DNA of 64,000 bases from Abelmoschus esculentus (Eukaryota > Streptophyta > Magnoliopsida > Malvales > Malvaceae), in assembly GCA_035048815.1 (NCBI GenBank), contig JAUCBN010000011.1, forward strand, positions 14,533,501-14,597,500, written 5' to 3'. Numbering within the stretch: position 1 is the stretch's first letter; every line of letters starts with the position of its first letter. A program made the position numbers and the translations under genes. The notes beneath the pieces are model-generated. The model was not told the DNA's origin and searched no databases. It saw only the letters and a program-made list of their open reading frames with translations. Shown here one piece after another: positions 49,203-60,635 of the stretch.

Positions 49203-52200
49203 TTATAATTTTGTTCAAAACCATATAGTTAACTATTTGAAATCATAAAATTTGATTTAATAACATCTGGTTGTCGGTTTGTTGGGATTATAACGTGCAT
49301 GTCGAAATAGGCTTTGTAGAAGATCCGTTCCAATTTTAATAGCGTAAGAAGTTGAAAATTTGAGATTAATATGCATAATTTTGTTTCAAAACCCATAATT
49401 AACTATTTTAACCCATAAAATTGGATTTAATAACATTGGCTTATTATTTTGTTGGGATTAAAATGTGCTTGTCTAAAAAGGCTTTATAAAGAATACGTTC
49501 GAATTTTAACCTAGTAAAAAGTTCAAAATTTTAGATTAATCTGTATAATTTTGTTCAAAAGCCCATAATTAACTATTTCAAATCATAAAATTTGATTTAA
49601 TAACATATGATTTTTGTTTTGTTGGAATTAAAACGTACATGTATAAAAAGGCTTTATAGAGAATCCGTTCAAATTTTAACCGAGTAAAAAGCTGAAAATT
49701 TTAGATTAATATGTATAATTTTGTTCAAAAGCAAATAATTAACTACTTGAACTCATAAAATTTGATTTAATAACATATGGATGTCGTTTTGTTGAGATTA
49801 AAACGTACATGTCTAAAAAGGTTTATAAAGAATTCGTTCTATTTAAAAACATCTGGTTTTCGTTTTGTCGGGATTAAAATGTGCATGTCTAAAAATGCTT
49901 TATAGAGAATCTGTTCGAATTTTAACCGCGTAAAAAGCTAAAAATTTTAGATTAATTTGTATAATTTTGTTCAAAAGTTCATAGTTAACTATTTGAACGC
50001 ATAAAATTTGATTTAATAACATTTGCTTGTGATTAAAACGTGCATGTATAAAAAGACTTTATAGAGAATCCGTTCGAATTTTAACCGAATAAAAAGCATA
50101 AAATTTTAGATTAAAGTGTATAATTTTGTTTAAAAGCCCATAATTAACTATTGTACTCATAAAATTTGATTTAATAATATCTGGTTTTCATTTTGTAGGG
50201 ATTAAAATGTGCTTGTCTAAAAATGCTTTATAAAGAATCCGTTCGAATTATAACTGAGTAAAATGACGAGAATTTTAGTTTAATATGTATAATTTTGTTC
50301 AAAAGCTCATAATTAACTATTTGAAATCATAAAATTTGATTTAATAACATCTGTTGTCGTTTTTTTGGATTAAAACGTGCATGTCTAAATAAATGATCTG
50401 TTCGAATTTTAACCGAGTAAAAAGTTAAAAATTTGTGATTAATATGTGTAATTTTTTTAAATGCCTATAACTAACTATTTGAACTCATAAAATTTGATTT
50501 AATAACATTTGGTTGTCTTTTTGTTGGGATTAAAATGTGCATGTCTAAAAAGGCTTTATAGAGACTCCGTTCGAATTTTAACTGAGTTAAAAGCTGAAAA
50601 TTTAAGATTAATCTATATAATTTTATTCAAAATCCCATTATTAACTATTTTAAATTATAAATTTTGATTTAATAACATTTGGTTGTCGTTTTGTTGGGAT
50701 TAAAATGTGCGTTTCTAAAAAGGCTTTATAAAGAATCTGTTCGAATTTTAACCGAGTAAAAAGCTATAAACTTTAGATTAATTTGTATAATTTTGTTCAA
50801 CAGTCCATAGTTAACTATTTGAGCTCATAAAATTTGATTTAGTAACATTTGGTTGTCATTTTGTCGGGATTAAAACGTACATGTCTAAGAAGGCTTTATA
50901 GAGAATCCGTTCGAATTTTAACGAAGTAAAAAGCTAAAAATTTTAGATTAATTTGCATAATTTTGTTCAAAAGCCCATAGTTAACTATTTGAACTCCTAA
51001 AATTTTATTTAATAACATTTGGTTGTCATTTTTCTGGGATTAAAACGTGCATGTGTAAATGGGATTTATAAAGGATCTATTCCAATTTTAACCGAGTAAA
51101 AATTTGAAAATTTGAGATTAATATGTATAATTTTGTTTAAAAGCCAATAATTAAATATTTTAAATCATAAAATTTGATTTAATAATATTTGATTGTCGTT
51201 TTGTTGGGATTAAAACGTGCATGTCTAAAAAGGCTTTATAGAGAATCTGTTTGAATTTTAACCGAGAAAAAAGATAAAAATTTTAGATTAATTTGTATAT
51301 TTTGTTCAAAAGCCCATAATTAAATATTTGAACTCATAAAATTTGATTTATTAACATCTGGTTATTGTTTTGTTGGGATTAAAACGTGGATGTCTAAAAA
51401 AGCTTTATAGAGAATCCGTTCGAACTTTAATCGAGTAAAAAGCTGCAAATTTTTGATTAATCTTTATAATTTTATTCAAAAGACCATAATTAACTATTTG
51501 AACTCATAAAATTTGATTTAATAACATTTGGTTGTCGTTTTGTTGGGATTAAAATGTGCATGTCTAAAAAGGCTTTATAAAGAAACCGTTTGAAATTTAA
51601 CCAAGTAAAATGTTTAAAATGTTAGATTAATCTGTTTAATTTTGTTCAAGAGCATACAATTAACTATTTGAACTCATAAATTTGATTTAATAACATATGG
51701 TTTTCGTTTTGTTGGGAATAAAACGTGCATGTCTAAAATGGCTTTATAGAGAATCCGTTCTAATTTTAAACAAGTAAAAAGCTGAAAATTTTATATTAGT
51801 CTTTATAATTTGGTTCAAAAGTCCACAATTAACTATTTGAACTTATAAAATTTTATTTAATAACATCTGGATATCGTTTTATTGGGATTAAAATGTGCAT
51901 GTCTAAAAAGGCTTTATAGAGAATTTGTTCGAATTTTAACTGAGTAAAAAGCTAAAAATTTTAGATTATTCTGTATAATTTTGTTCAGAAGCCCATTATT
52001 AACTATTCGAAATCATAAAATTTGATTTAATAACATTTGGTTGTCGTTTTATTGGGATTAAAATGTGGATATCTAAAAAGGCTTTATAAAGAATTCGTTC
52101 AAATTTGAACCAAGTAAAAGCTAAAAATTTTTGATTAATTTTTATAATTTTGTTCAAAACCATATAGTTAACTATTTGAACTCATAAAATTTGATTTAAT

Positions 52201-55200
52201 AATATCTGGTTGTCGGTTTGTTGGGATTATAACGTGCATGTCGAAATAGGCTTTGTAGAAGATCCGTTCCAATTTTAATAGCGTAAAAAGTTGAAAATTT
52301 GAGATTAATATGCATAATTTTGTTTCAAAACCCATAATTAACTATTTTAACCCATAAAATTGGATTTAATAACATTGGCTTATTATTTTGTTGGGATTAA
52401 AATGTGCATGTCTAAAAAGGCTTTATAAAGAATACGTTCGAATTTTAACCTAGTAAAAAATTCAAAATTTTAGATTAATCTGTATAATTTTGTTCAAAAG
52501 CCCATAATTAACTATTTCAAATCATAAAATTTGATTTAATAACATATGATTTTTGTTTTGTTGGAATTAAAACGTACATGTATAAAAAGGCTTTATAGAG
52601 AATCCGTTCAAATTTTAACCGAGTAAAAAGCTGAAAATTTTAGATTAATATGTATAATTTTGTTCAAAAGCAAATAATTAACTACTTGAACTCATAAAAT
52701 TTGATTTAATAACATATGGATGTCGTTTTGTTGAGATTAAAACGTACATGTCTAAAAAGGTTTATAAAGAATTCGTTCTATTTAATAACATCTGGTTTTC
52801 GTTTTGTCGGGATTAAAATGTGCATGTCTAAAAATGCTTTATAGAGAATCTGTTCGAATTTTAACCGCGTAAAAAGCTAAAAATTTTAGATTAATTTGTA
52901 TAATTTTGTTCAAAAGTCCATAGTTAACTATTTGAACGCATAAAATTTGATTTAATAACATTTGCTTGTGATTTTGTTGGGATTAAAACGTGCATGTATA
53001 AAAAGACTTTACAGAGAATCCGTTCGAATTTTAACCGAATAAAAAGCATAAAATTTTAGATTAAAGTGTATAATTTTGTTTAAAAGCCCATAATTAACTA
53101 TTGTACTCATAAAATTTGATTTAATAATATATGGTTTTCATTTTGTAGGGATTAAAATGTGCATGTCTAAAAATGCTTTATAAAGAATCTGTTCGAATTA
53201 TAACTTAGTAAAATGACGAGAATTTTAGTTTAATATGTATAATTTTGTTCAAAAGCTCATAATTAACTATTTGAAATCATAAAATTTGATTTAATAACAT
53301 CTGTTATCGTTTTTTTGGATTAAAACGTGCATGTCTAAATAAATGATCTGTTCGAATTTTAATCGAGTAAAAAGTTAAAAATTTGTGATTAATATGTGTA
53401 ATTTTTTTAAATGCCTATAACTAACTATTTGAACTCATAAAATTTGATTTAATAACATTTGGTTGTCTTTTTGTTGGGATTAAAATGTGCATGTCTAAAA
53501 AGGCTTTATAGAGACTCCGTTCGAATTTTAACTGAGTAAAAAGCTGAAAATTTAAGATTAATCTATATAATTTTATTCAAAATCCCATTATTAACTATTT
53601 TAAATTATAAAATTTGATTTAATAACATTTGGTTGTCGTTTTGTTGGGATTAAAATGTGCATTTCTAAAAAGGCTTTATAAAGAATCCGTTCGAATTTTA
53701 ACCGAGTAAAAAGCTATAAACTTTAGATTAATTTGTATAATTTTGTTCAACAGTCCATAGTTAACTATTTGAGCTCATAAAATTTGATTTAGTAACATTT
53801 GGTTGTCATTTTGTCGGGATTAAAACGTACATGTCTAAGAAGGCTTTATAGAGAATCCGTTCGAATTTTAACGAAGTAAAAAGCATAAAATTTTAGATTA
53901 ATTTGTATAATTTTGCTCAAAATCTCATAATTAACTATTTGAACTCATAAAATTTGATTTAGTAACATCTGGTTTTCATTTTGTTGAGATTTAAACGTGC
54001 ATGTCTAAAAAGGCTTTATAGAGAATCTGTTCGAATTTTAACCGAGTAAAAAGCTTAAAATTTTAGATTAATCAATATAATTTTGTTCAGAAGCCCATTT
54101 TTAACTATTTGAACACATAAAATTTGATTTATTGTCATCTGGTTCTCGTTTTGTTGGTATTAAAACGTGCATGTCAAAATTGGCGTTATAGATGATCCGT
54201 TTCAATTTTAACTGAGTAAAAAGTTGAAAAATTGAGATTAATATGTATGATTTTGTTTAAATGTCCATAATTAACTATTTTAACTCATAAAATTTGAATT
54301 CATAATATTTGGTTGACGTTTTCTTGGGATTAAAACGTGAATGTCTAAAAATGCTTTATAGAGAATCCGTTTGAATTTTAACCGAGTAAAAAGCTGAGAA
54401 TTTTAGATTAATCTGTATAATTTTGTTCAAAAGCGCATAATTAACTATTTGAACTCATAAAATTTGATTTAATAACATCTGGTTTTTGTTTGGTTAGATT
54501 AAAACGTACATGTCTAAATATGTTTTATAGAGGATCCTTTCCAATTTTAATCGAATAAAAAGTTGAAAATTTGAGAGTAATATGTATAATTTTTTAAATA
54601 CCCATAATTAACTCTTTAAACTCATAAAATTTGATTTAATAACATTTGGTTGTCGTTTTGTTGGGATTAAAACGTGCAGGTCTGAAAAGGCTTTATAAAG
54701 AATCCGTTCAAATTTAAACCGAGTAAAAAGCTAAAAATTTTAGATTAATTTGTATAATTTTGTTCAAAAGCCATAATTAACTATTTGAACGCATAAAATT
54801 TGATTTAAAAACATCCGGTTGTCATTTTTTTGGATTAAAACGTGCATGTCTAAATAGATGATACCTTCAAATTTTAACCGAGTAAAAGTTGAAAATTTGA
54901 GATTATTATGTGTAATTTTTTTAAAATGTCCATAATTAACTATTTGAACTCATAAAATTTGATTTAATAACATTTGGTTATCGTTTTATTTGGATTAAAA
55001 TGTGCTAATCAAAAAAGGTTTTATGAAGAATCCGTTTAAATTCTAAACACGTAAAAAACCATAAATTTTAGATTAATTTGTATAATTTTGTTCAATAGTC
55101 CATAGCTAACTATTTGAAATCATAAAATTTGATTTAATAACATTTGATTGTCATTTTTTGGGATTATTACGTGCATGTCCAAGAAGGCTTCATAGAGAAT

Positions 55201-56739
55201 CCGTTCGAATTTTAACCAAGTAAAAAACATAAAATCTTAGATTAATCTGTATAATTTTGTTCAAAAGCCCATAATTAACTATTTGAACTCATAAAATTTG
55301 ATTTAATAACATATCGTTTTCATTTTGTTGGGATTAAAACATGCATGTCTGAAAATGCTTTATTGAGAATTTGTTCCAATTTTAATCGATTAAAAAGTTG
55401 AAAAATTCAGATTAATCTGTATAATTTTGTTCAAAAGCCCATAATTAACTAATTGAACTCATAAAATTTGATTTAATAAGATATGTTTTTCGTTTTGATG
55501 GGATTAAAAAGTGCATGTCTAAAAAGGCTTTATAGAGAATCCGTTCTAATTTTAACCGAGCAAAAGCTGAAAATTTTAGATTAATATGTATAATTTTGTT
55601 CGAAAACCCATAATTAACTATTTGAACTCATAAAATTTGATTTAATAACATATGAATGTCGTTTTGTTGGGATTAAAACGTTCATGTATAAAAAACTTTA
55701 TAGAGGATCCGTTCGGATTTTAACAAAGTAAAAATTTGAAAATTTTAGATTAATCTGTATAATTTTGTTCAAAAGCCCATATTTAACTATTTGAACACAT
55801 AAATTTAATTTAATAACATCTGTTTTTTATTTTGTTAGATTAAAACGTGCATGTCTGAATAGGCTTTACAGAGGATCCTTTCCAATTTTAACCAGGTAAA
55901 AAGTTAAAAATTCGATATTAATATGTATAATTTTGTTTAAAAGCCCATAATTAACTACTTTAACTCATAAAATTTGATTTAATAACATTTGGTTGTTGTT
56001 TTGTTAGGATTAAAACATGCATGTCTAAAAAGGCTTTATAAAGAATCCATTCGAATTTTAACCGAGTAAAAAGATAAAAATTTTAGATTAATTTGTATAA
56101 TTTAGTTCAAAAGCCCATGATTAACTATTTGAACTCTTAAAATGTGATTTAATAATATCCGATTGTCGTTTTTTTGGATTCAAATGTGCATGTCTAAATA
56201 GATGATCCGTTCGAATTTTAATCGAGTAAAAAGTTAAAAATTAAAAATTAATATGTGTAATTTTGTTTAAATGCTCATAATTAACTATTTGAACTCTTAA
56301 AATTTGATTTAATAATATTTGGTTGTCATTTTGTTGGGATTCAAACGTGCAGGTCTAAAAAGGCTTTATAAAGAATCCTTTCAAATTTTAACCGCGTAAA
56401 AAGCGATAAATTTTAGATTAATTTGTATAATTTTGTTCAAAAGCACATAGTTAACAATTTTAACTTATAAAATTTGATTTTATAACACTTGGTTGTCATT
56501 TTGTTGGGATTAAAACGTGCATGTCTAAAACGTGTCTAAAACTTATAGAGAATCCGTTTGAATTTTAACCAAGTAAAAAGCAAAAAATTTTAGATTAATT
56601 TGTATAATATTGTTCAAAAGCCCATAATTAACTATTTGAAATAAATTTGCTTTAATAACATCTGGTTGGCGTTTTATTAGGATTAAAACGTGTATGTGAA
56701 AAAAGGTTTCATAGAGAATCCATTTGAATTTTAACCGAG
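49194..56739 (-). repeat. ~170-bp satellite array, inverted arm
   Basis: The same satellite family in opposite orientation: GTTTTGTTGGGATTAAAACG, CTTTATAGAGAATCCGTTCG, TTTTAACCGAGTAAAAAGC. Nearly every monomer has AATCCCAAC (in forward-unit sense) where forward blocks have AATCGCAAC or AATCGTAAC, and CCAGATG or CCAAATG where they have CCAAAAG, so this is a distinct subfamily. Short monomers occur, for example at 50390, 53345 and 56925. No genes. Confidence 0.95.
49195..53885 (-). repeat. 2.94-kb higher-order repeat, about 1.6 copies
   Basis: 49195-50934 is nearly identical to 52134-53883 (offset 2939 bp, rising to 2950 after a small indel at about 50027/52966). Shared private variants include CAAAACCATATAGTTAAC (49216, 52155), ATTGGCTTATTATTTTG and GACGAGAATTTTAG. 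The first copy runs right up to the orientation switch. Confidence 0.88.
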
Positions 56740-57682
56740 TAAAAAGTTGAAAATTTCAGATTAACCTGTATAACTTTGTTCAAAAGCCCATAATTAAATA
56801 TTTGAACTCATAAAATTTGATTTAATAACATCCGGTTTCGTTTTGTTGGGATTAAAACGTGCATGTCTAAAAAGTCTTTATAGCGAATCCGTTTGAATAT
56901 TAACTGAGTAAAATGTCCATAATTAAGTGAACTTATAATTTTTTTTAATAACATCTAGTAGTCGTTCTATTTGGATTAAAACGTGCATGTCTAAATGGGA
57001 TTTATCGAGAATCATTTCAAATTTTAACCGAGTAAAAAATTGAAAATTTTAGATTAATATGTATAATTTTGTTTAAAAGCCTATAATTATCTATTTTAAC
57101 TCATAAAATTTGATTTAATAACTTTTTTTATCTTTTTGTTGGGATTAAAACTTGCATGTCTAAAAAGGCTTTATAAAGAATCCGTTCAAATTTTAACCGA
57201 GTAAAAAGTTAAAAATTTTAGATTAATTTTTATAATATTGTTCAAAATCCCTTAATTAACTATTGGAACTCATAAAATTTGATTTAATAACATTTGGTTG
57301 TTCTTTTGTTGGGATTAAATCGTGCTTATCTAAATAGGCTTTATAGAGAATCCGTTCAAATTTTAACATAGTAAAAAGCTGAAAATTTGAGACTAAACTG
57401 TATAATTTAATTCAAAAGTCCATAATTATCTATATATAAAGGATCCGTTCCAATTTTAAACGATTAATAAACTATTCAAGAGCCCATAATTTACTATTCA
57501 AAAGACATAATTTTATATTAAAATGTGCATGTCTAAATGGGCTTTATAGAGGATCCGTACAATTTTAAACGAGTAAAAAGTTGAAAAATTTGAGTTTAAT
57601 ATGTATAATTCTTTTCAAAATCCCGTAATTAAATATTTAAACTCATAAAATTTGATTTAATAACATTTGATAGTCGTTTTTT
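56740..57682 (-). repeat. Satellite part of composite unit 1
   Basis: 943 bp of inverted-subfamily satellite continuous on its left with the main inverted arm. It includes a shortened monomer near 56925 and a rearranged stretch with several truncated monomers at 57410-57530. Confidence 0.85.
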
Positions 57683-58139
57683 TGGGATACCAAAACTTGT
57701 TTCGCAAGTTAGATTTTTAAAAATTAAAAATAATATTTAGATAAATTATTAAATAATTAATAATTCAAAATACTAAAATGTTTAACATTTTAAAAAAAAC
57801 TGGGTTCTACCGATAATGTAATAAATATTAATTATCTAGAAAATACAAATAAAAGTCCCAAGTCCAGAGTTATTACATAATAATAAAATATCCGGAATAA
57901 ATATGATTAATCTGAAATCTTTGAAGCATACATAAATAGTCTAAAATCAGGAACCTCTAAGTACCCTACAGAGTTTAAGTCTGAGATCTAACATAGGAAA
58001 CTGAGAGGGTGTAAGCTAGGGAGCCCAGTGTGTCTCTAAAGTGCAGATAAACAAGATCACAGAACATAATAATGCAGATGATATAGTGTATGCATGATAT
58101 GCACCCAACTGCGAACTCCAACAAAAGAGTAGGTTCCCT

Positions 58140-58250
58140 TGAACCACTCTAATCCATCAAACCAACAGAAGTGGAAGCTCGACTTGTAGGTGGAGCCACA
58201 GATCAGAAGTGGTATCTCGACCCATAGGTGGAGTCACTGAACAAAAGTGA
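58140..58250 (-). repeat. Imperfect ~38-bp tandem repeat in LTR copy 1
   Basis: AGAAGTGGAAGCTCGAC followed by GTAGGTGGAGCCAC recurs as AGAAGTGGTATCTCGAC followed by ATAGGTGGAGTCAC, then a partial third AAAAGTG. The same pattern occurs at 61115-61205 and 63915-64000, and in one form at 19085-19125 of the + strand element. Confidence 0.65.
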
Positions 58251-58475
58251 ATATATCACTAACTTCCCCATACATATAATTCAACCAGATGCAATGTTAA
58301 GTGCAAACACAGAATCAGAATACATGCCTTAGTATCTAACAGGAAGCATACATGGTAATTTCAAAATCATAAATATATATAATTAAGGATGATGTATGAT
58401 CATACAGAATTTATCAGAAACTGCACACACTAAATAACAGAATTAACAAAAGAGAACACAGCTAAAGTAGAAGAC

Positions 58476-58694
58476 TCAATGTCGAGAATAACGTCTATTA
58501 GGCTCGGCTCTACCACTAGATCGATCGGGTGTACATTCAACGAATAATCGTAAAGTTAGACACACTATTATGCCACTAAACTGATAAGTACACGTAATAG
58601 AAATAATCAAAAACTCACATACATGTCCTGGAGACTGATAAACAAGAGAGCGTCTAGGAGGTGGTGGAGGCAGATTCTTCGGGTCGGAATCCAC
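58476..58694 (-). pseudogene. LTR-internal DSDP short ORF, copy 1 (splice acceptor lost)
   Basis: Minus-strand reading frame MDSDPKNLPPPPPRR followed by an arginine-rich end (SSGRAEPNRRYSRH) and a stop at 58476-58478. A donor GTGAGT is read at 58618-58613; the acceptor position (58538-58539) has TG instead of AG (CGTTG versus CGTAG in copy 2). The 81-nt interval is itself open, so the unspliced frame also reads through. It corresponds to 18632-18848 of the + strand LTR. Function unknown; coding status is a hypothesis. Confidence 0.35.
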
Positions 58695-58867
58695 GTCACC
58701 TGAACCATACAGAAACTAATTCAGAACCCAAAACAGATAACTTCCAGATAAGGTATTCGAACACAAAAGCCCTAAAGACGACACTTCAGGTTCGAATTTT
58801 GAAAAACGGATATCGTCATCGGACTCAAGACATCGAAAAAACATAAAATAGGATTGGGTTAGAAAAA

Positions 58868-58965
58868 GTCAACTACTGACATCAACGTGGTCAACGCTGA
58901 CATCAGCAGTGATGTCATCAGGTCAACATTGATGTAAGCAGATGATGTCAGCATGACATCAGTGG
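58868..58965 (-). promoter_or_regulatory. Decayed TGACGTCA-type motif array, LTR copy 1
   Basis: Repeated TGACATCA and TGATGTCA motifs in about 100 bp, interleaved with GGTCAAC. They correspond to the intact TGACGTCA array at 18345-18440 with most CpG changed to CA or TG. Confidence 0.5.
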
Positions 58966-58989
58966 GTCATGGGTCAGGTCAGGTCGAAA

Positions 58990-59031
58990 CAGATTTTCCC
59001 GAGAAAATCTTGGTTTTCTCGCAAAAATCTG
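58990..59031 (-). repeat. Inverted repeat in LTR copy 1
   Basis: CAGATTTTCCCGAGAAAATC and GGTTTTCTCGCAAAAATCTG can pair around a short loop. It lies next to the TGACATCA array, as in the LTR at 17762-19643. Confidence 0.6.
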
Positions 59032-59537
59032 AAATTTCCAGATTTCTCCAGGGCAATTTCGATCGATTTTTGATGCTTCTTCCCCCTCTAATCGACTCTC
59101 ACCCGATTAAAACTTGCCTTTGATTCAAACACCAACACATTAAACAACAAAACCATTTTAAAACAGAACCAAATCCTAACCCCTTTAACATTCAATCAAA
59201 AAGGAACCGAAACAACCTTGAACAACACTCTTAACAAACCATACACTTGAATAAAACCAATACAATTGAGAACCTTACTAACAACCCAACACTCCCCTCA
59301 TATTCGAACAACATACAACCGGAAATACCCCCTACAGAGAAACAAAAACGAAAAAAGGAAGAAAGCTTACCAAAAACACGAACAAGAACTTCAGAGGTGC
59401 AAGATGGAACGCAAGAGAGATGAACGAAAAGGTTTTTCAGATAGATCAAACAACAAAAGATTGTCTAAATGAAACATGACTTAAAGGAGAGTTTTAATTC
59501 TCCGAATTAAAGTCTGAAATGGTTAGATCAATTACCA

Positions 59538-59546
59538 TTTTATATA
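59538..59546 (-). promoter_or_regulatory. Candidate TATA box, LTR copy 1
   Basis: Minus-strand TATATAAAA about 150 bp into the LTR. In LTR copy 2 the same place (62169-62187) reads CCATTTTGAAATATGGTATA, so the box is disrupted there. Confidence 0.45.
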
Positions 59547-59692
59547 CCACTCTTCGAGGGTCTGACTTTTCCGGATTTATAAATGAAGCATCAAATTTAT
59601 AGAAAATTACCAAAAGGGCCCAAAAAATCCCTAAATTCTAGGGTTTTGAATTAGGGATTTAGATTTAAAATCGGGGGAAATTTTGGGTGACA

Positions 59693-60635
59693 TAAAAAGT
59701 TGAAAATTTTAGATTAATCTGTACAACTTTGTTTAAAAGCCCATAATTAAATATTTAAACTCATAAAATTTGATTTAATAACATCTGGTTTCGTTTTGTT
59801 GGGATTAAAATGTGCATGTCTAAAAAGGCTTTATAACGAATCCGTTCGAATATTAAATGAGTAAAAAGTCTATAATTAAGTATTTGAACTTATAAAATTT
59901 ATTTTAATAACATCTTGTTATCGTTTTGCTTGGAATAAAACGTGCATGTCTAAATGGGCTTTATAGAGAATCAGATCGAATTTTAACATAGTAAAAAGTT
60001 GAAAATTTGAGATTAATATGTAAAATTTTGTTTAATAGCCCATAATTAAATATTTGAACTCATAAAATTTGATTTAGTAACATTTTATTATCGTTTTTTT
60101 GGGATTAAAACGTACATGTCTAAAAAGGCTTTATAAAATATCTGTTCGAATTTTAACTGAGTAAAAGGCTAAAAATTTTAGATTAATTTGTACAATTTTG
60201 TTTAAAAGCTCATAATTAACTATTTGAACTCATAAAATTTGATTTAATAACATTCGACTGTCCTTTTGTTTGGATTAAATTGTGCCTGTCTAAATGGGCT
60301 TTATAGAGAATCCGTTCGAATTTTAACATAGTAAAATACTGAAAATTTGAGATTAAACTATCTAATTTAATTCAAAAGCCCATAATTAACTATTTCTAGA
60401 GGATCCGTTCCAATTTTAACCGATTAATTAACTAGTCAAAAGCCCATAATTCAAGAGCCCAAAATTTGGTATTAAAATGTGCATGTCTAAATGGGCTTTA
60501 TAGAGGATCCGTCCAATTTTAACAGAGTAAAAAGTTAAAAAATTTGAGTTTAATATGTATAATTTTTTCCAAATCCTGTAATTAACTATTTAAACTCATA
60601 AAATTTAATTTAATAATATTTGATTGTCGTTTTGT
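59693..60635 (-). repeat. Satellite part of composite unit 2
   Basis: 943 bp, the same length and monomer series as 56740-57682, including the shortened monomers at about 59870 and the rearranged stretch at 60390-60490. Confidence 0.85.

Larger units (their letters stand above)
57683..59692 (-). mobile_element. Solo LTR copy 1 (Ty3/gypsy type, ~2.01 kb)
   Basis: Read on the minus strand it starts TGTCACCCAAAATTTCCC (right end, 59692) and ends GTTTTGGTATCCCA (left end, 57683), giving TG...CA limits; the left limit overlaps satellite-like TTGGGAT and is uncertain by a few bases. No internal retrotransposon genes adjoin it. Its order of motifs (TATA, inverted repeat, TGACATCA array, DSDP ORF, GGTGGAGCCAC repeats, GAGGGTGTAAGCTAGG) parallels the LTR at 17762-19643. 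Confidence 0.82.

Noticed and set aside
49194..56739. Simple recent inversion of the neighbouring forward array
   Set aside because: Inverted monomers carry subfamily-specific variants (AATCCCAAC in unit sense) not found in the forward blocks.
59231..59472. Two overlapping ORFs on opposite strands in LTR copy 1
   Set aside because: Most of the stretch is missing from LTR copy 2 and no domain is seen.
57678..59697. Target-site duplication around solo LTR copy 1
   Set aside because: Bases left (TTTTT) and right (TAAAA) do not match; the right edge is a repeat-unit breakpoint.
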